DNA from: VRUE01 sp963728835
GTDB taxonomy: Bacteria; Actinomycetota; Thermoleophilia; Solirubrobacterales; 70-9
Direction: 5' to 3'
Assembly (NCBI GenBank): GCA_963728835.1
Contig: CAVSKZ010000002.1
Location: forward strand, 1,054,001-1,118,000
DNA: 64,000 bases
Shown: positions 44,861-52,901 of the stretch, piece after piece
Numbering within the stretch: the stretch's first letter is position 1
How the letters are laid out: the number at the start of each line of letters is the position of its first letter
Translations under genes and position numbers: made by a program
The notes under the pieces: generated by a model
What the model was told of the DNA's origin: nothing
Seen by the model: the letters and a program-made list of their open reading frames with translations, nothing else
The model's database searches: none

Positions 44861-46273
44861 ATGCGAGAGGTGCGGATCAGGGACACGCTCAGCGGGGAGC
44901 TGGCGACACTCGACACCAATGCCGAGGTCGGGATCTACGCCTGCGGGCCGACCGTCTACAGCCGGATCCACATCGGCAACGCTCGGCCCTTCGTCGTGTT
45001 TTCACTGCTGGCGCGGTTCCTGAAGTCGGAGGGCTATGCGCCGAAGCTGGTCGTCAACGTCACCGACGTCAACGACAAGATCTACCTGGCGGCGCGCGAG
45101 GCGGGTGAGGGGTCTGCGGAGTTCGCGCAGCGGATGACCCAGGCCTACCTCGAGGACACCGACCGGCTCGGCCTCGGCAGGCCCGACGCGGAGCCGCTGG
45201 CTACCGAGACGATCGACGGGATCGTTGCGCTGATCGAGGAACTCATAGATGCTGGGCGTGCCTATGAGTCCGAGGGGGACGTCTACTTTCGTGTCAAGAG
45301 CTTCGATGCTTACGGAAAGCTCTCCAACAGGCGGACCGAGGATATGGACCAAGGTGAGGAGGCTGGGGCGGCGTCGCTGAAGGAGGACCCGCTGGACTTC
45401 GCGCTCTGGAAGGCGCATAAGCAGGATGAGGACACATCTTGGGACTCTCCGTGGGGACCTGGGCGGCCAGCCTGGCACATCGAGTGCTCGGTGATGGCAG
45501 AGCAGGAGCTCGGTCCAGCCTTTGCCATCCATGGCGGTGGTTCTGACCTGGTTTTCCCCCATCACGAGAACGAGATCGCTCAGTCGGAGGGGGCTGGCCG
45601 GGCATTCGCCCGCGTCTGGATGCATAACGGCATGATCGAGACCGGGGCGGAGAAGATGTCGAAATCGGACGGCAACATCTTTCAGCTCTCCGAGGCGCTC
45701 GACCGTTACGGGCGCGAGGCCGTCGTTGCGTACCTGATCTCGGGGCATTATCGGCAGCCGCTTGCCTTTGGTGCGGAGCAGATGGACCAGGCAGTTGCCC
45801 AGGTCGAGAGGTTGAGGAACTTCTTTCGGGAGCACTCGGTGGGAGGGGCGCCGGGGGAGGGTCTCCGGGCCGGCTCCGCCGGGAGTTCCCGGAGACCCTC
45901 CCCCGGCGCCCCCCGCGCGGCGTTTTCCCGGCTCGAGGGCTTGCGCGAGGCGCTTGCCGATGACTTCAACACGCCCAGGGCGATGGCCGAGGTGTTTGAG
46001 CTTGTGGGAGAAGCGAATCGAGAAGAGGTTGGAAGGGACGAAGCTTCTGAGGTCCTGGCGGAGATGCTGGACCTCGTCGGCCTCGACTCCCTTGCCCAGC
46101 CGGATGAGGGGGCTGAGGCCGACGAGGAGGCTGAGAAGCTTCTGGGGGAGCGGCAAGCTGCTCGTGCGGCCAAGGACTTTGCTCGGGCCGACGAAATTCG
46201 AGACGAGCTTGCGGCTCTCGGGTGGGAAGTTCGGGACTCGGCCGAGGGTGCGAAGCTCGTGCCGAAGGGCTAG
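44861..46273 (+). CDS. cysS: Cysteinyl-tRNA synthetase with an in-frame palindromic insert
   Basis: Class I synthetase that charges tRNA(Cys). The HIGH-like motif is HIGNARPF at residues 37-44 with the zinc Cys in YACGPTVY; WHIECSVM and HHENEIAQSEG supply further zinc ligands; KMSKSDGN near residue 265 is the KMSKS loop. The 470-residue protein carries an odd Gly/Arg/Ser/Pro-rich stretch near residues 328-352 (GGAPGEGLRAGSAGSSRRPS and on), exactly encoded by the family C palindrome at 45845-45912. It lies after the catalytic and stem-contact regions, where an extra loop may be tolerated. Third-position GC falls from about 45240 onward, unlike the first 380 bases. rlmB starts at the next base after the stop. 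Confidence 0.93.
   Translation: MREVRIRDTLSGELATLDTNAEVGIYACGPTVYSRIHIGNARPFVVFSLLARFLKSEGYAPKLVVNVTDVNDKIYLAAREAGEGSAEFAQRMTQAYLEDTDRLGLGRPDAEPLATETIDGIVALIEELIDAGRAYESEGDVYFRVKSFDAYGKLSNRRTEDMDQGEEAGAASLKEDPLDFALWKAHKQDEDTSWDSPWGPGRPAWHIECSVMAEQELGPAFAIHGGGSDLVFPHHENEIAQSEGAGRAFARVWMHNGMIETGAEKMSKSDGNIFQLSEALDRYGREAVVAYLISGHYRQPLAFGAEQMDQAVAQVERLRNFFREHSVGGAPGEGLRAGSAGSSRRPSPGAPRAAFSRLEGLREALADDFNTPRAMAEVFELVGEANREEVGRDEASEVLAEMLDLVGLDSLAQPDEGAEADEEAEKLLGERQAARAAKDFARADEIRDELAALGWEVRDSAEGAKLVPKG
45845..45912 (+). repeat. Family C structured palindromic element, copy 2, inside cysS
   Basis: A perfect 25-bp stem (45845-45869 with 45888-45912) encloses CCGGC-TCC-GCCGG and the right-hand bulge GAGTT (45883-45887). 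The inner part matches copy 1 at 43791-43854. The outer stem, GGGGCGCCGGGGGAG, is different yet perfectly paired. It is read through in frame and adds about 23 residues to CysRS. Confidence 0.8.
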
Positions 46274-46927
46274 ATGGCCTCGCAGCTGATCTACGGCAAG
46301 CAGCCGGTTGCCGAGGCGGAGCGGGGGCGGCGGCGGGTTCACCGGGTTTGGCGGGCCCCTGGGACTTCTGGTGAGGAGCTGGATCGGCTATGCGGGTCAC
46401 CGGACCACCAAGGGGTGGTGGCGGAGGTCGATCCCTATCCCTACGTTGGTGCCGGCGAGCTGTTGCGCAAGGAGGACGCCCTGCTGGTCGCGCTGGACCA
46501 GGTGCAGGACCCGCGCAACCTCGGCGCGGTCTGCCGCTCCGCCGAGGCGGCCGGCGCCGCCGGCCTCCTCATCCCCGACCGCCGCTCCGCCGAGGTGACC
46601 CCGACCGTCTGCAAGACCTCCGCCGGCGCCGTCGAGCACCTCCCGATCGCCCGGGTCCGCAACCTCGCCGACTGGCTCGACGAAGCGAAGCAGGCCAGCT
46701 TCTGGATCTGGGCCGCCGACGCCTCCGCCGACAAAGCCCCGTGGGACGTAGACCTAACCGGCCCTACCATCCTCGTCCTCGGCGGAGAGGGCAAAGGCAT
46801 CAGGCCTCGAGTCTCATCTGCCTGCGACGGTCATGTCGCCCTCCCTCAACAAGGTCGAACAGCTTCCCTAAACGTGTCCGCAGCCGCCACGGCCCTTCTC
46901 TACGAGGCCGTCCGGCAGCGAACCTAG
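46274..46927 (+). CDS. rlmB: 23S rRNA (guanosine2251-2'-O)-methyltransferase RlmB
   Basis: SpoU/TrmH-family SPOUT methyltransferase of 217 residues. An N-terminal L30e-like substrate domain is short (residues 1-60). The knotted catalytic domain has DQVQDPRNLGAVCRSAEAAG (motif 1) near residues 74-93, VLGGEGKGIRP (motif 2) and ALPQQGRTASLNVSAAATAL (motif 3) near residues 193-212. The usual Asn in the knot (SLNVS) is present. The ATG directly abuts the cysS stop, so they are translationally coupled. In Bacillus rlmB also follows cysS, separated by mrnC. The exact target G2251 is inferred from family and context. Confidence 0.9.
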   Translation: MASQLIYGKQPVAEAERGRRRVHRVWRAPGTSGEELDRLCGSPDHQGVVAEVDPYPYVGAGELLRKEDALLVALDQVQDPRNLGAVCRSAEAAGAAGLLIPDRRSAEVTPTVCKTSAGAVEHLPIARVRNLADWLDEAKQASFWIWAADASADKAPWDVDLTGPTILVLGGEGKGIRPRVSSACDGHVALPQQGRTASLNVSAAATALLYEAVRQRT

Positions 46928-46954
46928 CCGCAGTCAAAACGCTCTGGACCCGTA

Positions 46955-46968
46955 CGAACGTAAGTTCG
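46955..46968 (+). promoter_or_regulatory. LexA-like SOS box before sigH
   Basis: CGAAC-GTAA-GTTCG is a perfect 5-bp dyad of the Gram-positive LexA type (CGAAC-N4-GTTCG). It ends four bases before the -35 hexamer of the sigH promoter, where LexA could block polymerase. One spacer base departs from the stricter consensus. Confidence 0.4.
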
Positions 46969-46972
46969 GGGG

Positions 46973-47000
46973 TTGACAGAACTCCGCACGCCCGTAAACT
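46973..47000 (+). promoter_or_regulatory. Sigma-70-type promoter of sigH
   Basis: TTGACA (46973-46978) and TAAACT (46995-47000) are separated by 16 bases, the clearest -35/-10 pair in the window. The transcript would carry a leader of about 105 bases, containing a GGGGCGCCCC palindrome and a CAGCTTGAG/CTGAGCTTG-like repeat, before the gene. Confidence 0.65.
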
Positions 47001-47111
47001 ACCGCCGCAAATAAGGGTGAACCTCAGCTTGAGTCTGAGCTTGCCCGGTCAATAAGGGGCGCCCCAGGGGAGGTACGGCGCCACGAACCCTTCATTCAAG
47101 GAGAAGGATCC

Positions 47112-47819
47112 GTGGCTCTATCTTCGCCTACGCAGGAAATGCAACTCCCCACCGGCCGTCTCAACGGCTCGCTCAGGCCGGCCGACCCTAACCCTCAACC
47201 CGAGCTTGATGACCATTATCTGGTCGCTCTCGCCAAGGACGGCCGCGCCGACGCCTACGACGCGATCGTGCGGCGCTACCGCGGCTTCGTCCGCCTCAAG
47301 GCCTCGTCCTACTTCCTGCTCGGGGGCGAGTCCGACGACCTGATCCAGGAAGGCCTGCTCGGCCTCTACAAGGCGATCCGCGACTACCGCACCGACCGCG
47401 AGTCGAGCTTCCGCAACTTCGCCGAGCTCTGCATCACGCGCCAGATCATCACCGCGGTCAAGACCGCGACCCGCAACAAGCACACGCCGCTCAACCAGTA
47501 CGTCTCCTTCAGCCAGACCCCGGCCGCGGCGGGCGACTCCGACACCACGCTCGACGAGATCCTGCCGGGGCCGGCCGTCCACGACCCGGTCAACCAGGTG
47601 ATCGCCTCCGAAGAGCTGGAGAGCCTCGTCTCCTGCCTCTCGGGCGTCTCCGGCGTTCTCTCCGACCTCGAGAGCAGCGTCCTCTCGCTCTACCTCGACG
47701 GGCACTCCTACGAGGCGACGGCCGAGCGGCTGGAATGCGACACCAAGACCGTCGACAACGCCCTGCAGCGCGTCAAGCGCAAGGTGGCGGTGCACCTTGC
47801 GTCACGAGAGCCGGTCTAG
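47112..47819 (+). CDS. sigH: RNA polymerase sigma factor of the SigH/Spo0H type
   Basis: A 235-residue sigma-70 family protein close in pattern to Bacillus SigH. Region 2 has LVALAKDGRADAYDAIVRRY, then GESDDLIQEGLLGLYKAIRD and SSFRNFAELCITRQIITAVK; region 4 ends with the HTH VDNALQRVKRKVAVHL, a match to the Spo0H motif TDNALQRVKRK-like. In Bacillus sigH also follows cysS-rlmB, so this is probably a true orthologue. In Firmicutes it runs transition-state and competence genes; the regulon here is unknown. AAGGAGAAGG precedes the GTG. The promoter has a LexA-like box. The stop overlaps the convergent gene by four bases. Confidence 0.9.
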   Translation: MALSSPTQEMQLPTGRLNGSLRPADPNPQPELDDHYLVALAKDGRADAYDAIVRRYRGFVRLKASSYFLLGGESDDLIQEGLLGLYKAIRDYRTDRESSFRNFAELCITRQIITAVKTATRNKHTPLNQYVSFSQTPAAAGDSDTTLDEILPGPAVHDPVNQVIASEELESLVSCLSGVSGVLSDLESSVLSLYLDGHSYEATAERLECDTKTVDNALQRVKRKVAVHLASREPV

Positions 47820-48815
47820 GGGAGATCGGAGAGCACGTAGTCGAGCAGTTCCCGGCCGTGCTCGGAGGCGACGGAGACGTCGTCGGCCTTGATCCGGGCG
47901 CGGTGCAGGGATTGCATGCGAAGTACGTCGCCGTCGCAGCGGCTGTTGGGGAAGACGCCGGCGTAGGAGACTCCAAGCCGCTCCAGGTGGCCGGCCACGA
48001 GGGCGGTGGCCGGCGTGTCGAGCGGCAGGTCGAGGTAGACGGCGTCGAGGCCGAGGCGGTGGAAGAGGTGGCGGCGCTCGGCGGCGACCGCGGTCTCGAG
48101 GTCGCCGCCGGGGACCCCGACCGTGATCAGCGCCAGGTCGTGGTCGGCATCGACCGCCACGTGCAGCTCGGTCCGGTCCGCCAGTGCCGCATCCGCGTCG
48201 GGCTCGGCGAGGGTGCCGCGTAGCTCGCAGAGCTCCAGCGTGCGGCCGACGACCTCCCGGTGGCGCCCCGGGACGTAGACGGGCCGCTCGCGGCCGTCGT
48301 TCAGCTTCGTGTAGAAGAGCGCCGCCGACTGGCGCCCGCGCCGCCCGTCGCCGGCGGCGTCGTTGGTGACCGAGGCCGGGATCCAGCCCAGCAGGAACCC
48401 CGTCTCGTGCGCCCCCAGGCTCGATGTTGGCCCGCTGGCTGTAGGGGTGCGCGGCGGTCGCCTCGCTGTACATGCCCGCCAGTCCCTGCCCGGCCGCCCA
48501 GTCCATCAGAAAGCGCTTGGTCCTGGTGAAGAGGTGCTGCCCGCGCGCCGCCGGCATCGTCACCGCCTGCCCCGAGTGACCGACCGCGTCCCCCGCCGCG
48601 CCCAGGCTCATCCCCTCGTGGCAGAGCAGCTCTCCGTCGGCCGTCTCGGCGACGCACGAGACGTAGGTCCCCGCGGCAAGCCGCCTCGACACCTCCTCCG
48701 CGTCGTAGACCCAGCGCACGTCATAGCTCTCGCCGTAGGCGACCCGGATCGCCTCGCTGAGGACCGAGCCTTCGTCGGGCTCAAGGAAGCGGAAAAGTAC
48801 GTCCATGGGAGGCAC
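47816..48815 (-). pseudogene. GNAT-like acetyltransferase protein, single-base frameshift
   Basis: From GTG 48815 one frame encodes an N-terminal GNAT-like domain (VLFRFLEPDEGSVLSEAIRV, VSCVAETADGELLCHEG, then FLMDWAAGQGLAGMYSEATA). After GAG at 48422-48420 the frame fails. The continuation (LGAHETGFLLGWIPASV, LFYTKLNDGRERPVYVPGRH, down to GRELLDYVLSDLP) reads one base off to the TAG at 47818-47816. Removing one base in 48419-48416 gives about 332 residues. The C-terminal half holds a second GNAT-like or regulatory fold. Similar proteins sit near anti-sigma kinases in other bacteria, but the function is unproven. It is divergent from the endonuclease-like gene and convergent with sigH. Confidence 0.65.
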
Positions 48816-48831
48816 GATGTCATAGACAGCA

Positions 48832-49317
48832 ATGCATTTATCGAAATGTTCTGTCTGCGGTGAGGACTATGCTGCCGATATGTCTCTGACCTTGCCCAAG
48901 CCGACTCTTACCTCTCATCCGGTTGATGTTGGACACCGAGCGGAGGCCGCAATTCTCGCCGAGCTGGTGAAGCGCGGCTACCGCGTGCTAGTGCCGTTTG
49001 GGGTGAACCAGCGTTATGACCTGGTCCTCGACTGCGATGGCCGGTTTCTCAGGGCGCAGTGCAAGACAGGGCGTCTTCGCGAAGGCGTTATCCAGTGCAG
49101 CACCCAAAGCATTCAGTCGAACACTCGAGGTACCCGCTGGCGCAGCTACACAGGAGAGATAGACCTCTTCATCGTCTATTGCCCGCAGAATGATTCTGTC
49201 TACGTAATACCTGCAGACGAGGTGCCGAGCAGAGGGATGCACCTGCGCGTGAATCCTCCACGCAACCGACAGGACAAGCGCGTACGCTGGGCAAAGGATT
49301 ACAAGCTGCCCGCCTAG
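48832..49317 (+). CDS. PD-(D/E)XK endonuclease-like protein (group I intron-associated type)
   Basis: A 161-residue protein with the small PD-(D/E)XK fold seen in group I intron-associated endonucleases: VGHRAEAAILAELVKRGYRV (helix with conserved Glu), GVNQRYDLVLDCDGRFLRAQ with the catalytic Asp, and the QCKTGR motif whose Gln and Lys replace the usual ExK. The start may be ATG 48832 or ATG 48880, where typical homologues begin. Codon use and base content differ from the neighbours (many T- and A-ending codons), a sign of transfer. Its last three codons and stop lie inside the 5' acceptor arm of tRNA-Thr. No intron interrupts that tRNA. There is no ribosome site worth noting. Confidence 0.72.
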   Translation: MHLSKCSVCGEDYAADMSLTLPKPTLTSHPVDVGHRAEAAILAELVKRGYRVLVPFGVNQRYDLVLDCDGRFLRAQCKTGRLREGVIQCSTQSIQSNTRGTRWRSYTGEIDLFIVYCPQNDSVYVIPADEVPSRGMHLRVNPPRNRQDKRVRWAKDYKLPA

Positions 49318-49380
49318 CTTAACTGGTAAAGCATCGCTCTTGTAAAGCGGAGAGTTCCGGTTCGAGTCCGGAGGCGGGCT
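49308..49380 (+). tRNA. tRNA-Thr (anticodon UGU)
   Basis: A complete 73-base tRNA. The acceptor stem is GCCCGCC with GGCGGGC; the D arm GCTT...AAGC; the anticodon stem TCGCT with AGCGG around loop CTTGTAA, with anticodon TGT reading ACA; the T arm TCCGG-TTCGAGT-CCGGA; the discriminator base is U and CCA is not encoded. The first ten bases overlap the end of the endonuclease-like gene. Confidence 0.95.
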
Positions 49381-49385
49381 TCCTC

Positions 49386-50774
49386 TCAGGCCGAAGCTGA
49401 GCCTCCGCCGCCCAGCACCCGCGCCTTCTCAGCCGCCAGCTCCTCGTCGTTGAGGATGCCCTTCTCGTGCAGGGTGGCGAGGCGCTCGAGGCGGGCCAGG
49501 CGGCTCTCCTCGTCGTCGGCCGGAAGCGTTGCCGTCTCCTGCTCGGCCTCCGGCTTGCGCATCTCCGGCAGCCGCAGCTTCGAGGCCCGCTCTCCCAGGT
49601 TGGCGTCCTTGACGGCGTCGACGACGCGCTCCTTGGTGCGGCCGAAGAAGTCGCCGTACTCCGCGTCGGGGAATTCCTCGTTCGCCTGTTTGCGCAGCTC
49701 GTGGATGCCGAAGGCGGCGAGGCCGGCGATCACCAGGGTGGTGAGGAAGGAGCGCAGGTTCTGGGTCGGGGCCTGGATGAAGTAGATGCCGACGACGATC
49801 GCCAGCGCGGCGTAGACGTAAGCGGGGTACTCGCGCAGGACCGGTGCCACGAATTTGCGGGTCGAGCGGGCCGAGGACGTCGGCGAGGCCAGCCAGCCGG
49901 CGATTCCGAAGAGGACGCCGATCACGATCACGGTCGTTGCGATGCTGATCATCAGGGAGGTGCCTATCGACCAGGCCGATTCCGCCGCCGGCCGCGCGCT
50001 TTCTTCGACCACGAGCTGGTCGACCACGATCCCGCCGGATATCTCGCGGGCGACGATCACGGCGAAGCCCGCGCCGATCAGCCCGACGCCGCAGAAGAGC
50101 ACGGTCACCCAGCGTTCCTCGCGGGCGAGGTAGATCGCCAGCCCGAAGCAGAGGAACGTGAGCAGCGAGAGCACCAGGGCAAGGCCCTTGATCGCGACGA
50201 CGATGTCCTGCGCGGTCTGCAGCTGGTCGGACTTGAGGATCGTGAACCGGCCCGCGTCGGGCGGCAGCTTTTCCGCCAGGTCGGCGCCGATCCCGACCTG
50301 GTCGGCGAGGTTGGTGACGAGGCTGCCGAGGTTGAGGCTGACTTCGCCTTCTTCGGTCGAGACCGTCCCCTCCTTTTCCTCGAGGACGGCGATCAGTTCT
50401 TCGTGGGCGGTTCGGTTGGCACCCTTCCAGAGTTCCTGGGCGGTGGAGGTTTCCAGCACCCGGTTGGCGCCGTCGCCGGCCACCTGGCGCAGGCCGCCGG
50501 AGATCGGGCCGGCGAGGTCCTTGGTGTCGCCGGGAAGGATGTCGCTCAGTTCTTCCTCGACGTCGACGTTTTCGTAGAGCTGGTCGACCAGGTAGTCGCC
50601 GACCGCTGCGCGGATCGTCGGGTCCTGGATCAGCCGGCCGCTGGTGTCGACCCAGTCGTCGGTGTTGAGCGCCTGCCGCTCGGTCCAGATCGCGAAGACG
50701 CTGAGGAAGGCCAGCACGGCACCCAGCACGACCAGCACTCGAACCAGGCGTCGTCTTCCACGGGTCATTCGCAT
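49386..50774 (-). CDS. Membrane protein with C-terminal SHOCT-like segment
   Basis: A 462-residue protein. One N-terminal transmembrane segment (residues 10-29) is followed by an extracytoplasmic, acidic helical domain (residues 30-185) and four or five further membrane segments (about 190-345). A cytoplasmic tail follows that ends in LARLERLATLHEKGILNDEE, a SHOCT-type short helical motif common at the ends of such proteins. I do not recognise the rest. The ATG at 50774 shares its bases with an ATG of the divergent dioxygenase gene (CATG), so promoters must lie within coding sequence or one start is further downstream. Confidence 0.7.
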   Translation of the reverse strand: MRMTRGRRRLVRVLVVLGAVLAFLSVFAIWTERQALNTDDWVDTSGRLIQDPTIRAAVGDYLVDQLYENVDVEEELSDILPGDTKDLAGPISGGLRQVAGDGANRVLETSTAQELWKGANRTAHEELIAVLEEKEGTVSTEEGEVSLNLGSLVTNLADQVGIGADLAEKLPPDAGRFTILKSDQLQTAQDIVVAIKGLALVLSLLTFLCFGLAIYLAREERWVTVLFCGVGLIGAGFAVIVAREISGGIVVDQLVVEESARPAAESAWSIGTSLMISIATTVIVIGVLFGIAGWLASPTSSARSTRKFVAPVLREYPAYVYAALAIVVGIYFIQAPTQNLRSFLTTLVIAGLAAFGIHELRKQANEEFPDAEYGDFFGRTKERVVDAVKDANLGERASKLRLPEMRKPEAEQETATLPADDEESRLARLERLATLHEKGILNDEELAAEKARVLGGGGSASA

Positions 50775-51714
50775 GGATGCTATACGTGAAGCAGTGAGGC
50801 TCGAGGGAATTCACCACATCACCGCGATCACGGCCGACGCCCAGAGCAACGTCGACTTCTACGCGGGGACGATGGGCCTGCGCCTGGTCAAGAAGACGGT
50901 CAACCAGGACAACCCCACCGTCTATCACCTCTTCTTCGCCGACGAGAAGGGCAGCGCCGGCTCCGACCTCACCTTCTTCGAGTTCCCCGGAGTGCCTCCG
51001 GGGAGGGCAGGCGCGGGCGACGTGCACCGGATCGTCTGGCGCGTGGCCTCGCATGCAGCGCTCGACTTCTGGGAGGAGCGACTTGCGGCGGGGGGGATCG
51101 AGTCCGAGCGCGCCGGGGGAGGGCTGCGCTTCGCCGACCCGGAGGGCCTTGCGCATGAGCTGGCCGTGGTAGAGGTAGCCGACGAGCCGCTGATCGCCGA
51201 TCACCCCGAGGTCCCGGCCGACCACGCGCTCCGCGGCTTCCACGCGGTCTGCGCCTATAGCGGGGAGCCCGACGCCAGTCACGCGCTGCTGGAAGCGCTC
51301 GAGTTCGAGTCCCTCGGCGAGGAGACCTGGGAGGCGCGGGGGGCAAGTCGGGGCGGTCTCTATCTCTACGAACAGCCCCCCGAGGAGCCGTCGCGCCAGG
51401 GCGCCGGCAGCGTCCATCACGTCGCCTGGGCATCGACCCTCGACGAGCACGAGCAGTGGCGGGACCGCGCGATCTCGGCCGGTGCCCACCCAACCCCCGT
51501 GATCGACCGCTTCTACTTCCGCTCGATCTACTTCCGCGAGCCGAGCGGCGTCCTCTTCGAGATCGCCACGCTCGGGCCCGGCTTCACCGTCGACGAGCCG
51601 CTCGAGCACCTGGGCGAGAAGCTCTCCCTGCCTCCTGACTTCGAGCACCTGCGGGCGGAGGTCGAACCGAATCTGCGCCCGGTGGTCAATCCGCGGACCG
51701 TCTCAGCCGGGTGA
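50773..51714 (+). CDS. VOC-family ring-cleaving dioxygenase (MhqO/LinE-like)
   Basis: Extradiol dioxygenase of the vicinal oxygen chelate fold, probably opening hydroquinone-type rings. The metal ligands are the first His of GIHHITAIT near residue 13, the second in GSVHHVAWA near residue 217 and the Glu in LFEIATLGPG near residue 262. The N-terminal sequence through DFYAGTMGLRLVKKTVNQD is typical of the MhqO group. Length is 313 residues from ATG 50773, or 306 from GTG 50794, which avoids start overlap with the divergent gene. The next gene overlaps by four bases and encodes a maleylacetate-reductase-like enzyme, consistent with ring cleavage followed by reduction. Confidence 0.85.
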   Translation: MDAIREAVRLEGIHHITAITADAQSNVDFYAGTMGLRLVKKTVNQDNPTVYHLFFADEKGSAGSDLTFFEFPGVPPGRAGAGDVHRIVWRVASHAALDFWEERLAAGGIESERAGGGLRFADPEGLAHELAVVEVADEPLIADHPEVPADHALRGFHAVCAYSGEPDASHALLEALEFESLGEETWEARGASRGGLYLYEQPPEEPSRQGAGSVHHVAWASTLDEHEQWRDRAISAGAHPTPVIDRFYFRSIYFREPSGVLFEIATLGPGFTVDEPLEHLGEKLSLPPDFEHLRAEVEPNLRPVVNPRTVSAG

Positions 51715-52730
51715 GCGGCAATTTCGTCTGGCGCGACGCCGGACGCACTGTCGTCTTTCGCGATGGTGGCACCGAAGACGCCCCGGCCCTGCTCGCCGAG
51801 CATGGGATGGAGTCCTTCGACCTGATCTCGACCGAGAGGCATCTCGCCGACGCGGCGCGACTGAGAGATGCGGCAGCCGCCGTGCACGACCTGCCGGCAG
51901 CCGCAAGCGTGGCCACCGGCGTCACCGTTGCCGCCGCCGCCCTTATCGGCCGGGTCGACGCGCCGACCCTCGTCGCCCTCGGCGGTGGCCGCACGATCGA
52001 CACGGCGAAGGCCGTCGCCTCGGTCACCGGCGCCCGCGTGGCCGCGATCCCGACGACGATGTCCGGGGCCGAGATGACCGGCATCCACCGCCTGCCGGCG
52101 GGGGCGGAGAACCGGGTGCGCGCCCTCGTTCGCCCCTCGTTGGTGATCGCCGACCCCGAGGCGATGACCAGCGCGCCCGAGCCGGAGCTGCGGGCGAGCT
52201 CGATGAACGCCCTCGCCCACGGTGCCGACTCGCTCTACACCCCCTTCGCCAGCCCCGTCTCCGAGATGACCGCCCTGCGCGGGGCCGAGCTGATCGCGAC
52301 CGCGCTCGACGAAGACCCCGCCGAGCGCAACCGCGAGGCCCTCGCCCTCGGCTCGATCCTCTGCGGCTACGCGATCGACTCCGGCGCCTTCGCCCTCCAC
52401 CACGTCGTCTGCCAGACGCTTGCCCGCGTATGCGGCACGCCCCACGCCGCCACCAACGCCGCGATCCTCCCCCGCGCGATGGCTTTTATGGTCCCCCGCG
52501 CCCCCGACGGCCTCGCCCCCCTGGCCAGAGCCCTCGAATCCGAACCCGAAGAAATAGAACCCCGCCTCCTCCACCTCGGCGGCAACCCCCCCGGCCTGGG
52601 TGCGCTGGGGGCCGACCGAGAAAAGCTCCCCCAAGCTCTCGAATCGATGCTGATGCGCCCCGAGCTCGCCTTCACGCCAAGCCCTCCGACCCGCGCCGAC
52701 CTCGAAAAGCTCATCCAAGCGGCCTGGTAA
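51711..52730 (+). CDS. Iron-containing alcohol dehydrogenase, maleylacetate-reductase-like
   Basis: A 339-residue group III metal-dependent dehydrogenase. NAD-binding residues lie in LVALGGGRTIDTAKAVA near residues 84-100, the PTTMSGAEMT loop follows, and metal-site histidines are in NALAHGADSLY, ALHHVVCQTLA and GTPHAATNAAILP near residues 163, 224 and 238. Maleylacetate reductases reduce maleylacetate to 3-oxoadipate. The coupled ring-cleaving dioxygenase supports that role but does not prove it. The start is GTG in GTGA, overlapping the dioxygenase stop. The last 60 codons switch to A- and CC-rich codons just before the family B element. Confidence 0.82.
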   Translation: MSGNFVWRDAGRTVVFRDGGTEDAPALLAEHGMESFDLISTERHLADAARLRDAAAAVHDLPAAASVATGVTVAAAALIGRVDAPTLVALGGGRTIDTAKAVASVTGARVAAIPTTMSGAEMTGIHRLPAGAENRVRALVRPSLVIADPEAMTSAPEPELRASSMNALAHGADSLYTPFASPVSEMTALRGAELIATALDEDPAERNREALALGSILCGYAIDSGAFALHHVVCQTLARVCGTPHAATNAAILPRAMAFMVPRAPDGLAPLARALESEPEEIEPRLLHLGGNPPGLGALGADREKLPQALESMLMRPELAFTPSPPTRADLEKLIQAAW

Positions 52731-52755
52731 ACCCCGCTCGGGGCAAACCGCTTCT

Positions 52756-52843
52756 CGGGCGGGTGGCCGGGGGTAGGGGGGTCGAGGACGGACGCTGTGC
52801 GTCCGCCCGCAGCGCCCCCCTACCCCCGGACAGGACCCGCCCG
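52756..52843 (+). repeat. Family B structured palindromic element, copy 3
   Basis: The outer 9-bp stem is 52756-52764 with 52835-52843. The loop is GGC (52765-52767) opposite GACAGG (52829-52834). A perfect 14-bp inner stem pairs 52768-52781 with 52815-52828. The tip begins TCGAGGACGGAC and ends CCGCCCGCAGCG, with GGACGC pairing GCGTCC inside. Loops and tip match copies 1 and 2; stem sequences do not. It fills the gap between the aromatic pair and the PlsC-GpsA gene. Confidence 0.78.
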
Positions 52844-52901
52844 CCAAACGCGCTCGCCTTGCGCCGGTAACCACTCCCGCCCCAGCGTGTAGCCATCAGC
52901 G

